From: Corella eumyota
Taxonomy: Eukaryota > Chordata > Ascidiacea > Phlebobranchia > Corellidae
DNA: 64,000 nucleotides
Assembly: GCA_963082875.1 (NCBI GenBank)
Contig: OY720099.1
Span: 3,534,001-3,598,000, forward strand
Direction: 5' to 3'
This document shows, piece after piece, positions 36,901 to 48,800 of the stretch. The stretch's first letter is position 1, and the number at the start of each line of letters is the position of its first letter. Under the pieces are notes generated by a model. It was not told the DNA's origin and did not search any database. It worked only from the letters and a program-made list of their open reading frames with translations. The position numbers and the translations under genes were made by a program.

Positions 36901-39064
36901 TTTTATTGCAATTTATAAATAATTTGATCTCTATGGATTTTCTAATTTATTGGCAACTTTTAAATTATTTAAATTATAGATTGATAAATATATTGGTACT
37001 TACCTTGGCTAAAATTGAAGACACTACGGAACAAGATTTACAAGTTATTTTTCCACAAGACACGCACTTTTTGCCATCTGATTTGTCGTCATTTTTCCCT
37101 TGTGAATTCTTGGCTTCGTTGTTGTCAAAAGGCTGTAAACACAGCGAGCATGCACCAGTCGTTTTTTCAACGATGTCTGTCAAATCTTTGACTGATTTGT
37201 GAACGTTATCCTTGTCAAACTTGTTTGAGATTTGTTTGGTCGATTTTTCAGTTCCATTTGTATTTTGGGACTGCTCATTTTGCTTGCCGATTGCTTTAGA
37301 TTTTGCTTGATCTATATATTACACAAATATAAATTTGTTAGTATAATTGGGAAATTAGATATCGATTTTTTTAAGTTGTATTTTTGTGTAATTGACAAAA
37401 ATTCGTAAATTTTAATGATAAAAAATTTTAAATTATTTTATCAAAATTAAATTATGTCTAGGCAGTTAACCAATTATATTTGTTTTCCGTTCATTCGGAA
37501 CGTTAATGCAGTTGGGGTTCAATTTTAATTAAAATCGATCTTTTTGAGACGCTTTAAAAAATGGGCTAATAATAAATTTTAAGGGAAATCAATGCTTCGA
37601 TTTTTGCATGTACTTAAGTAGGCAGGTCTACAAACATATGTAAACCAAAACTTATAACACAAACATTTTTAAATTGCAACTTAAAAACACCAATATTTTT
37701 AAAACGTACCTTCCGACTTAACGGCAATGTTTTTCTTGTTTGTATTCACATTTTCAACTTTTCTTACATCCAAGTTTGATTGCTTAGTATTTGAATTATT
37801 GATTGTCGTTGATACTGGGTTTGGATTAGGTAGTTTTTTAGACGACAAACTTTCATTTTTGTTGGAGTATTCATTCACTTGGCGTTGGATATTCCTATAA
37901 TAATTTAAATAAATAGATAAAATATGCAAACAAAAATATTTACACACAAAAAATTGTTCTAATGCTATCAAGAAGTTATGCTTATAGAATTTCTTAAAAT
38001 AAAAACTTTTTAAATACATGTTAGCTACATTTTACACTTACTTTACTTTTTGTGTTTCTGCCTTTTCAACTTGCTTGGCTCTAGCCGCTACTTCCAATAT
38101 TACAGCTCGTTCTTCGGCGTTTAAATGGCTGAGATCTAGGCCTGTTAACTCACCAAAGCCAGACGGTGCAGGAAACATTTCTTTTTGTTGAACTCGGGGC
38201 ATCTTTGCAAGTAAAATACTTCAGTAAAAACGCCTAGGTAGCTAACAAGGCCTGCCCTATTAAGCTATGCTTGCTAAGGCGCTTGTAGATTAACTACGTG
38301 TCAAAAACAACAGACATCTGCTATCAGGGCAATAACGATTTACTAGATTCATTTTAGCAAAAATGTTATTGATTAGATTTATTGGAAATACAAATCGAAT
38401 ACCAATCAATAAAAACTAGAAGGCAAAACGATAAACGATATTGTGGGTTTATAAATTTTATATCAAAATCAACTATTCAATACTTTCTAAAAGGTCCTAC
38501 AATATTTTCCCGGTGTCTAGCTGACTGAGTTCTAAATAAATACGAATTCCAATTAAAGCATTGGAGTTTGGGTGTCAAAGAAAGACAGAAGTCGAAACGA
38601 AAAAATAAATAATGCATTCAAATGCCGTTCGTAAAAACGTTAAAATCAATAAACATAAATACCTTATCTACGTTACAGGCTTGCTGGGAATACGGATAAA
38701 CACGGTCGCTTCCTTTTTCTTTTAACTTATTGCTTTCCACTTTGCATATTGGTCTTGATTGCTTTGGTTCAATATCCTCACAGCGGTCGTGGATGATTAG
38801 AGTATTCGATTTAGGATCGCTGACAAAGCTAGCAACCTTTACAACGCTTGTAGCTTCGTGAAAGACTTTTGGCTTCCGTATCAGGGGCGTATTCTCGCTA
38901 TTTAAAAATAGTTGTTTACTTGGTCGTCTTTTTTTTCTGAAAGAACTGCTGCACAATTGAACATCTACCATTTGCCCCTCTTCTCTTTCCCTCACGTCGC
39001 AACTTTTCAAGCCGAAATGACGAAGGTCGTCGGTCGGCGTTTCTACTGTGACGTCATTACCCAT
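27928..39064 (-). CDS. PCLO/BSN-like: piccolo/bassoon-like active-zone scaffold with RIM-type Rab-binding region
   Basis: Large, mostly disordered protein, about 2,400-2,500 residues. Exons from the start: 38663-39064, 38042-38202, 37710-37894, 37004-37311, 36429-36548, 35927-36044, 34563-35791, a possible one near 34384-34450, 34087-34230, 33666-33842, 33226-33408, 30726-32972, 30054-30641, 29887-29978, 29684-29793, 28668-29602, 28115-28372, 27928-28022. Near the N-terminus, LDLSHLNAEERAVILEVAAR resembles the Rab-binding helix of RIMs; then a C4/C4 zinc finger (CSLC, CVSCGKITCKSC, LCKLC) and the RIM/rabphilin word RSGAW. Downstream: a short coiled coil (RRTMEDLDQEEKELDMRL), RRNYVIVNDV (piccolo: RNYVLIDDI), an Arg/Ser/His repeat, and RRDENDWFEKP just before the stop (piccolo: RREETDWFDKP). 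No PDZ or C2 domain is visible. Exon 1 may instead be an alternative start: it splices in phase 0 onto ATG at 38202. Confidence 0.8.
28445..28545 (+). mobile_element. SINE head fragment
   Basis: 'ggcgtgctttaatccttaaa', 'ggtcctaggttagatccccc' and 'gctgtaatggtctta' match the SINE head and start of the body. It is truncated and lies in the intron between the last large exon and exon 28115-28372. Confidence 0.6.
28870..29125 (-). repeat. in-frame Ser-Arg-Asp-x-Arg-His-Glu coding repeat
   Basis: Within exon 28668-29602. On the coding strand, units such as SRDSRHEIHD recur about eight times, with unit lengths near 30, 36 or 54 bp. At DNA level the word 'cgtgaatcacgag' and its inverse alternate, so the array is rich in inverted as well as direct repeats and carries several CACGTG words (28938, 29079, 29121). 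Confidence 0.85.
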
Positions 39065-40026
39065 TGTTCATATTAAATTTATGGCAAGTTCTTAACAATA
39101 ATAGGCATTATAACATACCTTACACTGTAGCTATTTCTCAGGGCTCGTCTGGGTATAAAATAAACGAATAAACCCACGCTTTTCTAAGGGTGAATTACTG
39201 TTTCATACACGTTTTTGCTTTTAGCGCTTTTATAATAAACCGGACGGGAATATTATTCCTCTTCATGAATATTTGATGGGGTTTTTCTAGCGCGAAGCAA
39301 CAACGTAATTTGTGAGAAGAAACGTGTAATAAAGTCATTGAAATATGAACTTGAATTGTAGCTAGATGGTAACCTATTTTTTTTCCTTATATTAAATTAT
39401 TGTTGTGCAATAATTTTACCATTTTGGGTTAATTTTTTAAATACGTTAAATTTAAAATTGTTGTAAACAAATTTAAGATATAGTTTGTTAGTTTAAATTA
39501 TTATTTAGATTCAGAATATAATTTTTTCCTATGAAAAAATTATTTTTGTATTTAAATTGTTTAGATATAAATAAAAATTTTTTCAACAACTTTTCTATGT
39601 AGCCTAAGACCGTGAAAATATTTTTTACCTTTGTATATTTTTATTAACCAATCAAAAAAATCCTAACCACGATAAATCAAAATTCAATTTTAAATCACCG
39701 ATTTCTCAAAAGTGACATCCGCGCATGGGCGCCAAATAGCACTTCCCAATTAAAAGTCTCTATTTGACCGTCTTTGTGGAAACAAAATACTCAGAAACCG
39801 AAATAAATTATTCAGATTAAAATAAAAGGCTACAGTCGCGATATATATACAAATTAGCACCCATATAAACCGGGTAAAAACACAACAACATAAAACAAAA
39901 ATCGATTGTCACAATTATGAGAAAATCGAATCTGTTTTCGTTAATCAAAACGCCCGACAAATAAAAAAAAGCCCAAATCTTAGCCGGTCGCAGTTTAAAT
40001 ATAGCAAAAAGGTACGAATTGACTTT
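39065..40026. other. intergenic, scaffold gene/eIF4B
   Basis: About 960 bp on the 5' side of the scaffold gene and the 3' side of eIF4B, both minus. It should hold the scaffold promoter. A TGACGTCA lies just inside the first coding exon at 39049-39056. Otherwise AT-rich, with no recognised exon or repeat. Confidence 0.5.
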
Positions 40027-43000
40027 CTAAGACTCGTCGTCGCTGCCCTCGACGGGCAACATTGCGAATTTGCTCTGGGTCGAAAATTCGATCGGTTCGT
40101 CCACAACCTTAACCGGGGGACGACGTGACTTGATCGTTTTGACCGGCTTTTCTTGACCTACAGCTGTATAATAAGACAAGGTTAAAATTTTAGTAGCAGA
40201 ATGATTCTTTTTTGTATCCCACTTACCACCATCAGGTCGATCACATTCTGGTCTTGGATCCAAATCGTGTCTTCGGTCGCTTCCGTAGTCCCTACGTCAT
40301 AATAAATATTGTGACGTCAGAATTAAATTACAGTCACGTGATACAAAGATGAAATTTGCTTTTACCTTCGTCGATCAGTGCGATCGTTATTTCCGTGTCT
40401 ACGATCGGAACCTCCGTAGGTACGGCGTTCGTTTCGGTAACTTTCGCTGTCTCCGTCACCCCGGCGCCTGTTTTCGTCTCTGCCAGGATTTCGGCCTTCG
40501 AAAGATCGCTGTCGATCCGGGTAGTCTCGAGGTCGCTGGGAATATGATTTTTGTATTTTTAAATGCGGAATTTGATATTTTTAACACAATTCTACTTTAA
40601 AACAAAGATATTTACATTATTGTATTGTCGATTGTTGTCATAATCTCTTCTGCCCCCTGCTGGTTTTCGTTGGTTATAACCCCCGCTCGATCTGGGGTTA
40701 TAAGCCTGATTTGATCTTTCATTTGATTCTCTTCCGTCTCCGGGTCCCGTTCGATTCTGCATCGACTCTTCTTCATCCGCTGCTCCTTCTGGCCTTCTTT
40801 CTTCCTCTTCATCTTCTTCATTTCCCTCTGCCTCCTCCCTTTCTCCTCTTACCTCCATTTTAGGAGGACCTCGATTCCATTGGTTACCCTCCGAAGAAGA
40901 TTTTCTGACAACTTTTTGAGGTTCTAAGTGAAAAATTTAAAAAATAAATTAAATTTTAAGTATATTTAAATAATTAAGTCCTAAAAAAGTTTAATTGTTA
41001 CCTGTATGAGAAGCCTCAGAAGATGATCCGGAAGCTGCTCCGGTTGCTAACTTTCTTCCCCAAGCATTCTGCTTTGGTACCGGAGCAGGTTTATACTCCG
41101 GTTTCTTCCCCGCATCCACTCCTCCAGAACTAGAGGACTTTCTGACATGAGGAGAAACAACTTCGTGGCCATCTGAAGATCTCGTGGATGATGTCCGGGA
41201 CCTGCGACGAGGAGAAGAGCGCCCTCCGTCGGATCGTTCACTGGATCGACGATCTCGTTGTTGTCTTGGAACATACTCATCTCTAAAAAAATTTTTTTTT
41301 AAATTATTTTTTGGTAAGATCCACAATTTAAAAACTGTAACAACTCAACTGAAAGCTTGGTATAATAGTCAGAACACTTAGTTTCACTACATGGGTCCTG
41401 GGTTTAATCCCCACTGCTCTAATGCTGGATAGCCTTTGACTAAGGTGCTATAAATGGTGTGAGATCCTGCTGACTCAATACTTAATCAGCATCTTAATTA
41501 TTACACAATTATAATCTATAATATTCCAAACTGTCAAAGGCAACTCAAGATTGGGCTGGGGCAATTTATGTTTAGGTCGCGAAGTTGACCTTTCCACATC
41601 CAGGATAAAAAAATATAAAAAACCTGTTTTCATGGATGAGATAAGGTTCATCCTGCTGTCTGATTTTTTCTTCAATCTCCCGATCACGAGCAGAAGTATC
41701 CACAGGTTTAGCTGCACCAAATACTGAAGCTTTAGGAGCAGGAGGTGGTGAAAGTGGCTTTTCCTGAGCTCTAAGCAATGTTTAAGTGTAAAGTAAATTA
41801 ATAAAATGCATGATAATGGTTTGATACATAAGTTAAGTCTAACAACACTGCTCCTAAGCCATTAGGCCGTAGGTTTAACTTTTTATCTACATATACTTAA
41901 AAATATTGTTAATTTGAGCACTTTTAATTGTACCCAAAATCTATTTAAAAAACAAACAATATCATAAAGTTTATTAAAACATTTACCAATAATTACTAAA
42001 AGACAAATACTAAAAACCTCTAATATCAATTGTAAATGAAATATATTTATTTAATATACATTAGGGTTATAAATATAAAGACTCAATAATATAATTTTAA
42101 AATATCATAAATGTCATGTTAAACCACAATCAAATGCCTTTTAAACATTTAATTGATTAAAATGCAAAGACGTAATTCAGACTTAAACAAAGTAAATTTT
42201 TTTTAAAACTTACTTTTCAAAAATTAATCTTTCTTGCTCGGCAATTTTCAATTCCGCTTCTCTCTCTTTAGCTGTGGTGTCTACTGGTTTCGCATCACCA
42301 AATATATTTACAGATCTACAAAAAATTTAAAAAATAAAAATCATAGTTAAAAAAGCCTTAATAATTTAACAGTTAGTTATAATCACAATTAAAGCTCGAA
42401 AAATGATAATTTCTAGGGTAACATTTGTTACCTAGCGTTTAAGCTGTAAAGTGAACCTTCATACATCAAGGATAAATAAAAAAATATTTAGAAAAGTATA
42501 TATATTATTTTAAAAATAGATTAAATACATTTAATTAAAAAATTAAACTTACTTTTTAACGGGAGCATGATCTTCGGGCACCACCCTGCAAATAACAAAA
42601 TAAATATTAATTTTTAATTACTTGATATGGATTAATATAAAACACATACTTATCTTGACTCGATATTTTTTCCTCAATAATTTTTTCTCTTGCTGAAGTA
42701 TCTACTGGTTTTGCTGAACCAAATATTGAAGAAGATCTAAACCAATTAAAATAATTGTTAAACAAAATTTTTTAGAAAGGCATCCCCTACAAAGATGTAA
42801 TTTATTTGTTGTTGTTCAACAAGTCAAACTTTTTATGTTTTATTTATTTTTTTAAATATATTTTAGAAAAACTTAAAATTATGAACCTTGTCGTTGGTGA
42901 ATTTTCCTCAATTGGTTTCTGTCGTTTTTGAAGATTAAGTTGGGGCCGCTGTCTTGGGGGTTCATTTGATTTCTGATATCTGTCACCTCCGCGATTATAT

Positions 43001-45087
43001 GAATCCCGGTCCCCGTATCTTGACCCCCCTGAATGATAACCTCCACCCCCTCTATTCCTGTCATTATACCCACCACGATCCTGAAAAAAATTTCAAGATT
43101 AAAAAAATTTTCTTTTTTTTTTTTTAAATATCAACAAAAATTGAGTAAATAAGAATCTTTGTTAACTATTTTATATATTAATTTTTTAAACTGTACCTGA
43201 TCATAATTATTTCTGCCGTAACCTCCACTATCATATCGATCACCATAACCTTTAAATAAAAAAAAATTTAATTTAAAAATTAGTCAAAAAATTTCTAAAT
43301 TCAAATTAAAGTAACTTTTATCTTTTTACCTCTTCTTTGCTCCCTTGGAGGTTGACTTTCGGCAAACTCGGTTGCCGCCTTCCTCCAGTTTCCATCAGTT
43401 GGATCCGGACCATCATGGGATGCTAATTCGCTTCTGTATCCTCCACTGCTCGAGTTTGAGCGACCCCAAGTGCTTCCACTTTCTAATCCAAAAAATTTTT
43501 TTATTTAATATTTTTTTTCATAAAAATATTCTGTAATGTGTATATGTAAATTAAGAAACATGCTAGACTATTTGGGTATTTGTCCTTAAGTTATCGAACC
43601 TTTTTGATTTCCAGCGATATCAACCCGAATCGTTCTTCGCTCCAAAGTCTCATCATTCATCTGCAAAGCTTTAATTAAACCTTGTCTCTCAGCAAACTGG
43701 ACATAACCAAAACCTTTGAATCTTCCATTTTCTTCAGGCAGTCTCACATTTAAAATCTAAACAAAATCATTATATTTATTGATGTGTAATTTCTTGTATA
43801 TATAAATATGAAGAAGCTAAATAATGTAGTGCCTGGTGTGGTGGTTAGACACCTTGCTTCACTACATGAGGTCTGGGGTTTGAAACCAACTGTTCTCATG
43901 CTGCTTATAAATAAGGTGCCATAAATGGTATGAAATGCTGCTGACCCAAAACTTAATCAGCAGTTTAATTATCAAGCAATTATAATCTATAATATACAAA
44001 ACTGCCAAAGGCAACTTAAGACTGGGTCGGGGTAACTGATGTTGCTCTATGTTTACGTCATAAAGTTGACCTTCCCACATCAAAAATTAATAAGAAAAAA
44101 ATATTGTTTTTGAAACTTAATATATAACAAATTTAAGATAATAAATATTACAACATTGTTTTTGGTGGAGTAAGATGTATCTTTACATTATTAATATCTA
44201 AACAATTATTAATAAATTTATAAATCATTTATTTACATATATATACCACAACTCACAATCCTAGGAAAAAATAAAGTAATAAAAAGATTGTCGTACTGAT
44301 ATATCTTTAAAGAATTCTTCCAGCATATACTGATCAGCATCGTACGGTAAATTTCCAACATAAGCAGTAAATGGACCAGACTCCGGTATTCTACTTTGAT
44401 CTATTTCAATATTTCTTGCAGCTCGTGGAGCAGTCGGTAAAGTGATTACTTTACTTGCTGAACTTTGATATGATAAAGCTAAAATTTTAACATTTTTTTT
44501 TAAAACAGTTTAAATTAGGTAAAGTTGATTCTTTTTTAGCTTAACTATGTAAAAAATTCTATAAACATCTTTTTTATAAAAATATATAACTTTATTTCAA
44601 TCCTAATCTATAATTTTAATCCAATCCTATATTTATGATCAAAAAAATCTATTTTTCTTAAAATTTCACCACAAAGAAATGCAAGAACATATAATTCAAC
44701 TTTTTTTAAATTTAAATATTAGCGGATTAATATAACCAGTTGTTTGGTTTTTATATCGTGTCAATGTTACAGAACTTACAACTACTAATGTGGCTGTCAT
44801 CTGCCTCATCGGCCCAATCTAACGTAGGTTTAATTACATTTGGAGCAGCACTATCACCCAAAAAGTCGTTTAAAGACAAAGTAGTCTTATTCTTCTTTTT
44901 GCCTTTTTTACCTAGCACAAAATTTAAATTTCTTAATAACTGCAATTACATATCAAGTCTAATAAATTGTCTAACTTTTAAAATAATTTAACTATTTATA
45001 TTTTAAATAAAGTAATTGTTAAGTGAATATGTTTTACTATATGGTTACTGCTTTAAAGTTTAAAAATAACTTACCTGTTGATGCCAT
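40027..45087 (-). CDS. EIF4B: translation initiation factor eIF4B
   Basis: RNA-binding cofactor of the eIF4A helicase in mRNA unwinding and 40S recruitment (cytosol). Start 45087 (MASTG), stop 40027-40029. Exons: 45080-45087 with its donor, 44780-44911 (LSLNDFLG, DWADEADD), about 44300-44477 (APRAARNIEIDQSRIPESGP; RNP2 AYVGNLPY), 43595-43757 (RNP1 KGFGYVQF, then RRTIRVDIAG), 43333-43485, 43197-43250, 42883-43080 (Gly/Arg/Asp/Tyr-rich), 42650-42736, 42554-42588, 42215-42315, 41624-41771, 41003-41282, 40615-40925, 40366-40540, 40227-40294 and 40027-40162. The order N-terminal motif, RRM, DRYG-like region, FGxAKPVDT region, basic/acidic tail and SKFAMLPVEGSDDES end (human: SKYAALSVDGEDE) is that of eIF4B and not the shorter eIF4H. 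Unusually, the AKPVDT motif is present three times in separate exons. Confidence 0.94.
41347..41621 (+). mobile_element. tRNA-derived SINE, full length
   Basis: Head 'cttggtataatagtcagaac', B-box-like 'tgggtttaatccccac', tail 'ccaggataaaaaaatataaa'. Antisense to eIF4B; its A-rich tail directly abuts the 5' splice site at 41622-41623 and it occupies most of that intron. Confidence 0.85.
42415..42485 (+). mobile_element. SINE 3' fragment
   Basis: Only the end of the body and tail: 'gggtaacatttgttacc' to 'tcaaggataaataaaaaa'. In an eIF4B intron. Confidence 0.55.
43830..44098 (+). mobile_element. tRNA-derived SINE, full length
   Basis: Head 'cctggtgtggtggttagaca', body with 'actgccaaaggcaactta', tail 'catcaaaaattaataagaa'. 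In the intron between the two RRM exons of eIF4B, antisense to the gene, well away from both splice sites. Confidence 0.85.
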
Positions 45088-45812
45088 GTTGTTGCTCTTT
45101 TATTAAGTAACACTTTAAATATTATAATTCATTAATAAATACCTGTAATATCTGTAATATCAAAATATGCATTATACTGATTACTGGACATAAAAACTGA
45201 AAAAATAGATAAGTTTTTTTATTAAACAAAGGTTAAAGTTAAGTTAACTAAATAAGCAGGCAAAGGCACTGTTACTTGAGATAAACCTATGTTAAATTAG
45301 TGTTCTTTCAGATAATATTTACTATTTGGTAATTAACTTAAAAAATGTAATTAAATTTTTTAGAGGAAATACGAAAATGTTGTGACATGTGGGCAATCGG
45401 ATAATAAAATACGATAGTGACGTCAGATATTGTGGTAACCTTATATTAAAACTTTATCCCCGACATGTAACTTATTTAGGCTTTAATAGTGAGTAAGAAA
45501 ACAACCTAAAATATTTTTTATACGTTTTATTAATTATAACATAACCTGATCTTAAATACCATTTAGATACAGACTTTAAGGTTTCCTCTTTAATAAGGGA
45601 GCTTTATATTTCCATCTTTTTTAAACGTGGAATATTGTAATAAATACATTTTTGAAGAGCAAACAGTTAAATGTCTTTAACTATATTTATTTAATCAAAA
45701 TTTTAATTACCAATACCCACAATACATCAAATTTAGAAAAAATATTGAGTTACATATTTATCAAAAAAAGTTTTTTTATTTTATTTAAAAATTATTTTAA
45801 CAAAAAAATCTA
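45088..45812. promoter_or_regulatory. intergenic with eIF4B promoter
   Basis: About 725 bp upstream of the eIF4B start and downstream of the next gene's stop. It contains a consensus CRE, TGACGTCA, at 45418-45425, about 330 bases before the eIF4B start. A 5' UTR intron is possible. No other recognised feature. Confidence 0.5.
45775..45780 (-). terminator. candidate poly(A) signal
   Basis: Minus-strand AATAAA, 33 bases past the stop codon of the gene at 45813-55042. Position alone supports it. Confidence 0.45.
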
Positions 45813-48800
45813 CTAAATCTCTGTTGACATTTTGCGGTCATTTCTATTCCTTCCCAAAGGATAAGGCAACGATCTTCTTTTAGATTTCGGCTTTGACTTT
45901 GTGTGTTGGTCCACTGTGCCAGGAACCTCGGCTAAAGTAGCTTCTTCCAATTCGGCCAAAGCCTCCATCACTCTTACATTAGTGTGCAGCGGTGCGTGCA
46001 TTACGTCATCATCAATAACAGTGCTCGACAAAAATTTGAACGACTTTTTGTCGTTTCCTGGCCCGCTGCCTTTTTCCTCTTCGAGAAAGTCGCCAGTCTC
46101 CGAGTTAATTCGAACTCCAGGCGTAGTAGCGACCGAACGTCTGTTGGTGTTTCTTGTCGGTTGTATTGTATCCGTTAAGTTATCGTTCCCTTAAAAAAAT
46201 AACTAATTTGTTACTTAATACGTTTAGTGCTAACATTGTGTTCAATCCTGTTCAAAATAACAAACAATATTTCAATTTAATATATTAGGTTAATAACATC
46301 CAAAAATACGAATTTACTTTCCTCAGCCTGCAAAGTCCTTCTTAAGCCAAGCCAATCAAGTAAATTATCATTAAAAATTAACCAACATTACCATGTCTAT
46401 TGTCATTGTAATCTTCTGGTAGAACAAAGTCGTCTGCTACTCTAACTTCAGAGGGTGCTATAGCAACAAAACTCGGCTTTAACATGGCCATTTTCATGTC
46501 ATAAGTTGGTCGGTATCCATGATTAACGTTTTGAACTCGGTAAGACTTCACCCCAGAAATATCAGCTTTTAAAGTGCTGTCATGACTTTGGTAGGCAAGG
46601 TGCTTTCCCCATATAAAATTCTCTTTTGGTTGATCTAAAGTAAAAAGGGTTTATTTCAAAAATTTTCTTCAAGTTATTTGTTATTAAACTATATAGGTAG
46701 CTGTTGGTTTACAAAATTTAAAGCTAATGCGACAATTTAAAAAATCTACATAACTAGTTGAAAAGGTTTTCATACAAAAATGTAACTTTTTGTTCAATTA
46801 CCATTTTTTCTATCCGTTAGTATCAATGGGTCGTAAGTTGGAGGCAGTTTTGAATCCGTAGAACTTCTTTTTAAAGTTGAAGAAGTCGCCTGTTCGTTCG
46901 CTCTAAAATCAGTTTGTGATTGCGAGGCAAGATGTTTAACATTCTTCTTGTTGGTTAAAAAGTTTTTGAACTTTTTAATAGTCGGATACCTTCGTCTCTT
47001 CTTGTCATCCACTAAAATATTTTAATTAAATTTAAAATAAAATCTTGAACATTGAGCACTGAATAAAACACTTACTTACTGGCAACGAATATATACGACT
47101 GGTCACAGTTGTAATCTAAGTTTTATCATAATTTTTATCACATTTTATCAGTTAACTTAAGGGTAGACTAGCACCCTTAAAAAATCAGTATAATTGCATG
47201 GTAGAAACTATAGTAACCAGGCTTGTTTTAATTTGAATGTAAATAGCAAATTGGTATGGGATGTTAACAATAAAACGTCAGATTTTATGTAAACAACAGA
47301 TTACTTATACTACCGCGTGTTGTACCTTTAGTGAGAGAAATTTCCGAAATGTCTTCCGCTGTGTCAGGGTCCGGTACATTCGCTTGTTGAACTGTTTCAA
47401 CTGTGTCGTCCGATTTGTGTGAAGATATAACATCAGACTAAAGTTAAAAAAATACATAAAGCACGCCAATATCCATACAGCTTAATACACCAAAAATATG
47501 TCGTAGCGCCACTCGCTTACGTACAAAACACTATAAAAAAGTTCCTCTATTATTAGCCTTCATTGTATTTTTTTCAAAAAATTATACCACATACCTGCAC
47601 ACGATCCTCTGGTATTACTGTTAGTTTTTTTTCTCGTACTTGCTGGGTGTTACGTTCGTTTACGTTTTCTTTGTTATCACTTTCAGTACTTTCTTCAGGA
47701 GAACAAGGCCTTGAAGAAGTAGTTGAGCTATGATATCCCGTCTCCGTACCATTTGTTGTTAATGCTATGTCACGTTCTGTTAACAAAAACATGACATTAA
47801 GTTTAATCATTTACAAACACAAAAAAGTGGCTACCCTACAGCAGGGGTCGGCAACATTTTTCGCACTGCGGACCGATTTAAAACTGGAATCTTTTTCGCG
47901 GACCAGCCTTTAAACATTTTTTTGGCATTTTCGGGTGAAAGTAATCAATTAGTTTAGCTACTAATAATGATGTTTCAAGGGACGCAAATTAGTTTAAAGC
48001 AATTTTTTCCTTCATCAAATGGATAAAAAACATTTTTAAATGTTCTACGACAAAATAAGCTTAAAAATAAAAAAGGCGTTTCTGTTTCTAATCATTAAAC
48101 CTGAAAAAAATACGGCCCGGTAACGTACTGCTCATGGACCGGTACCGGGCCGCGGCCCGGTGGTTGCCGACCGCTGCCCTACAGTACAATATGAAATGTC
48201 ACTTACTGTTTATAGGTACATTTTCCGCAGTTTGTTTAGTTTGAGAAGTTTCTGGAGTATCTTTTGCTATCTTGGTTTCCCTGTGCGTCTAAAATAAAGT
48301 ACGACATATATATAAATAATTAAGCCTAATATATATAATGATAGCAAGTCACATAACATCTTACAATAAAGTTTAATTCACTTTATGCTAAATACTTATA
48401 CGTACCACAGTTGGTTTGGTGAAAAATTTCGGGTTCTTTGATTTAGGTTGCATTGTTTGAAAAACGGAATCTTCGGTCAAGCTGCTTCGTACAAATCTTG
48501 GCCGACGCTTGGGTAAGGGGTGTGACGAGTTAAAAATATGACTTGTCTTCATTCCACGACTGGCGGTCAGGTATTTTATGTTTGCGTGCACCCGTCGATT
48601 AAGTCGTGTTTTAGCGACAGCAGAAGAACTCAGCCCTGCAGAAAATGATCTACGTCTGCGTAAAGCTAGTTTTCTGGTCGGAGTTCCTTTTGGTCTTGGT
48701 GCACTTGGATACTTTGGCTGTTGTTGTAAATAATACGACCCACTGTTTGCTGGATTTTGAGAGAAGCGTTCACGCGTATCTGCAGATAAACCAGCCATTG

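Noticed and set aside
36429-38202. Calling the scaffold gene simply RIM or rabphilin
   Set aside because: The N-terminus fits, but the coiled coil, RRNYVIVNDV and DWFEKP motifs and the missing PDZ and C2 domains do not. The piccolo/bassoon link is better supported overall.
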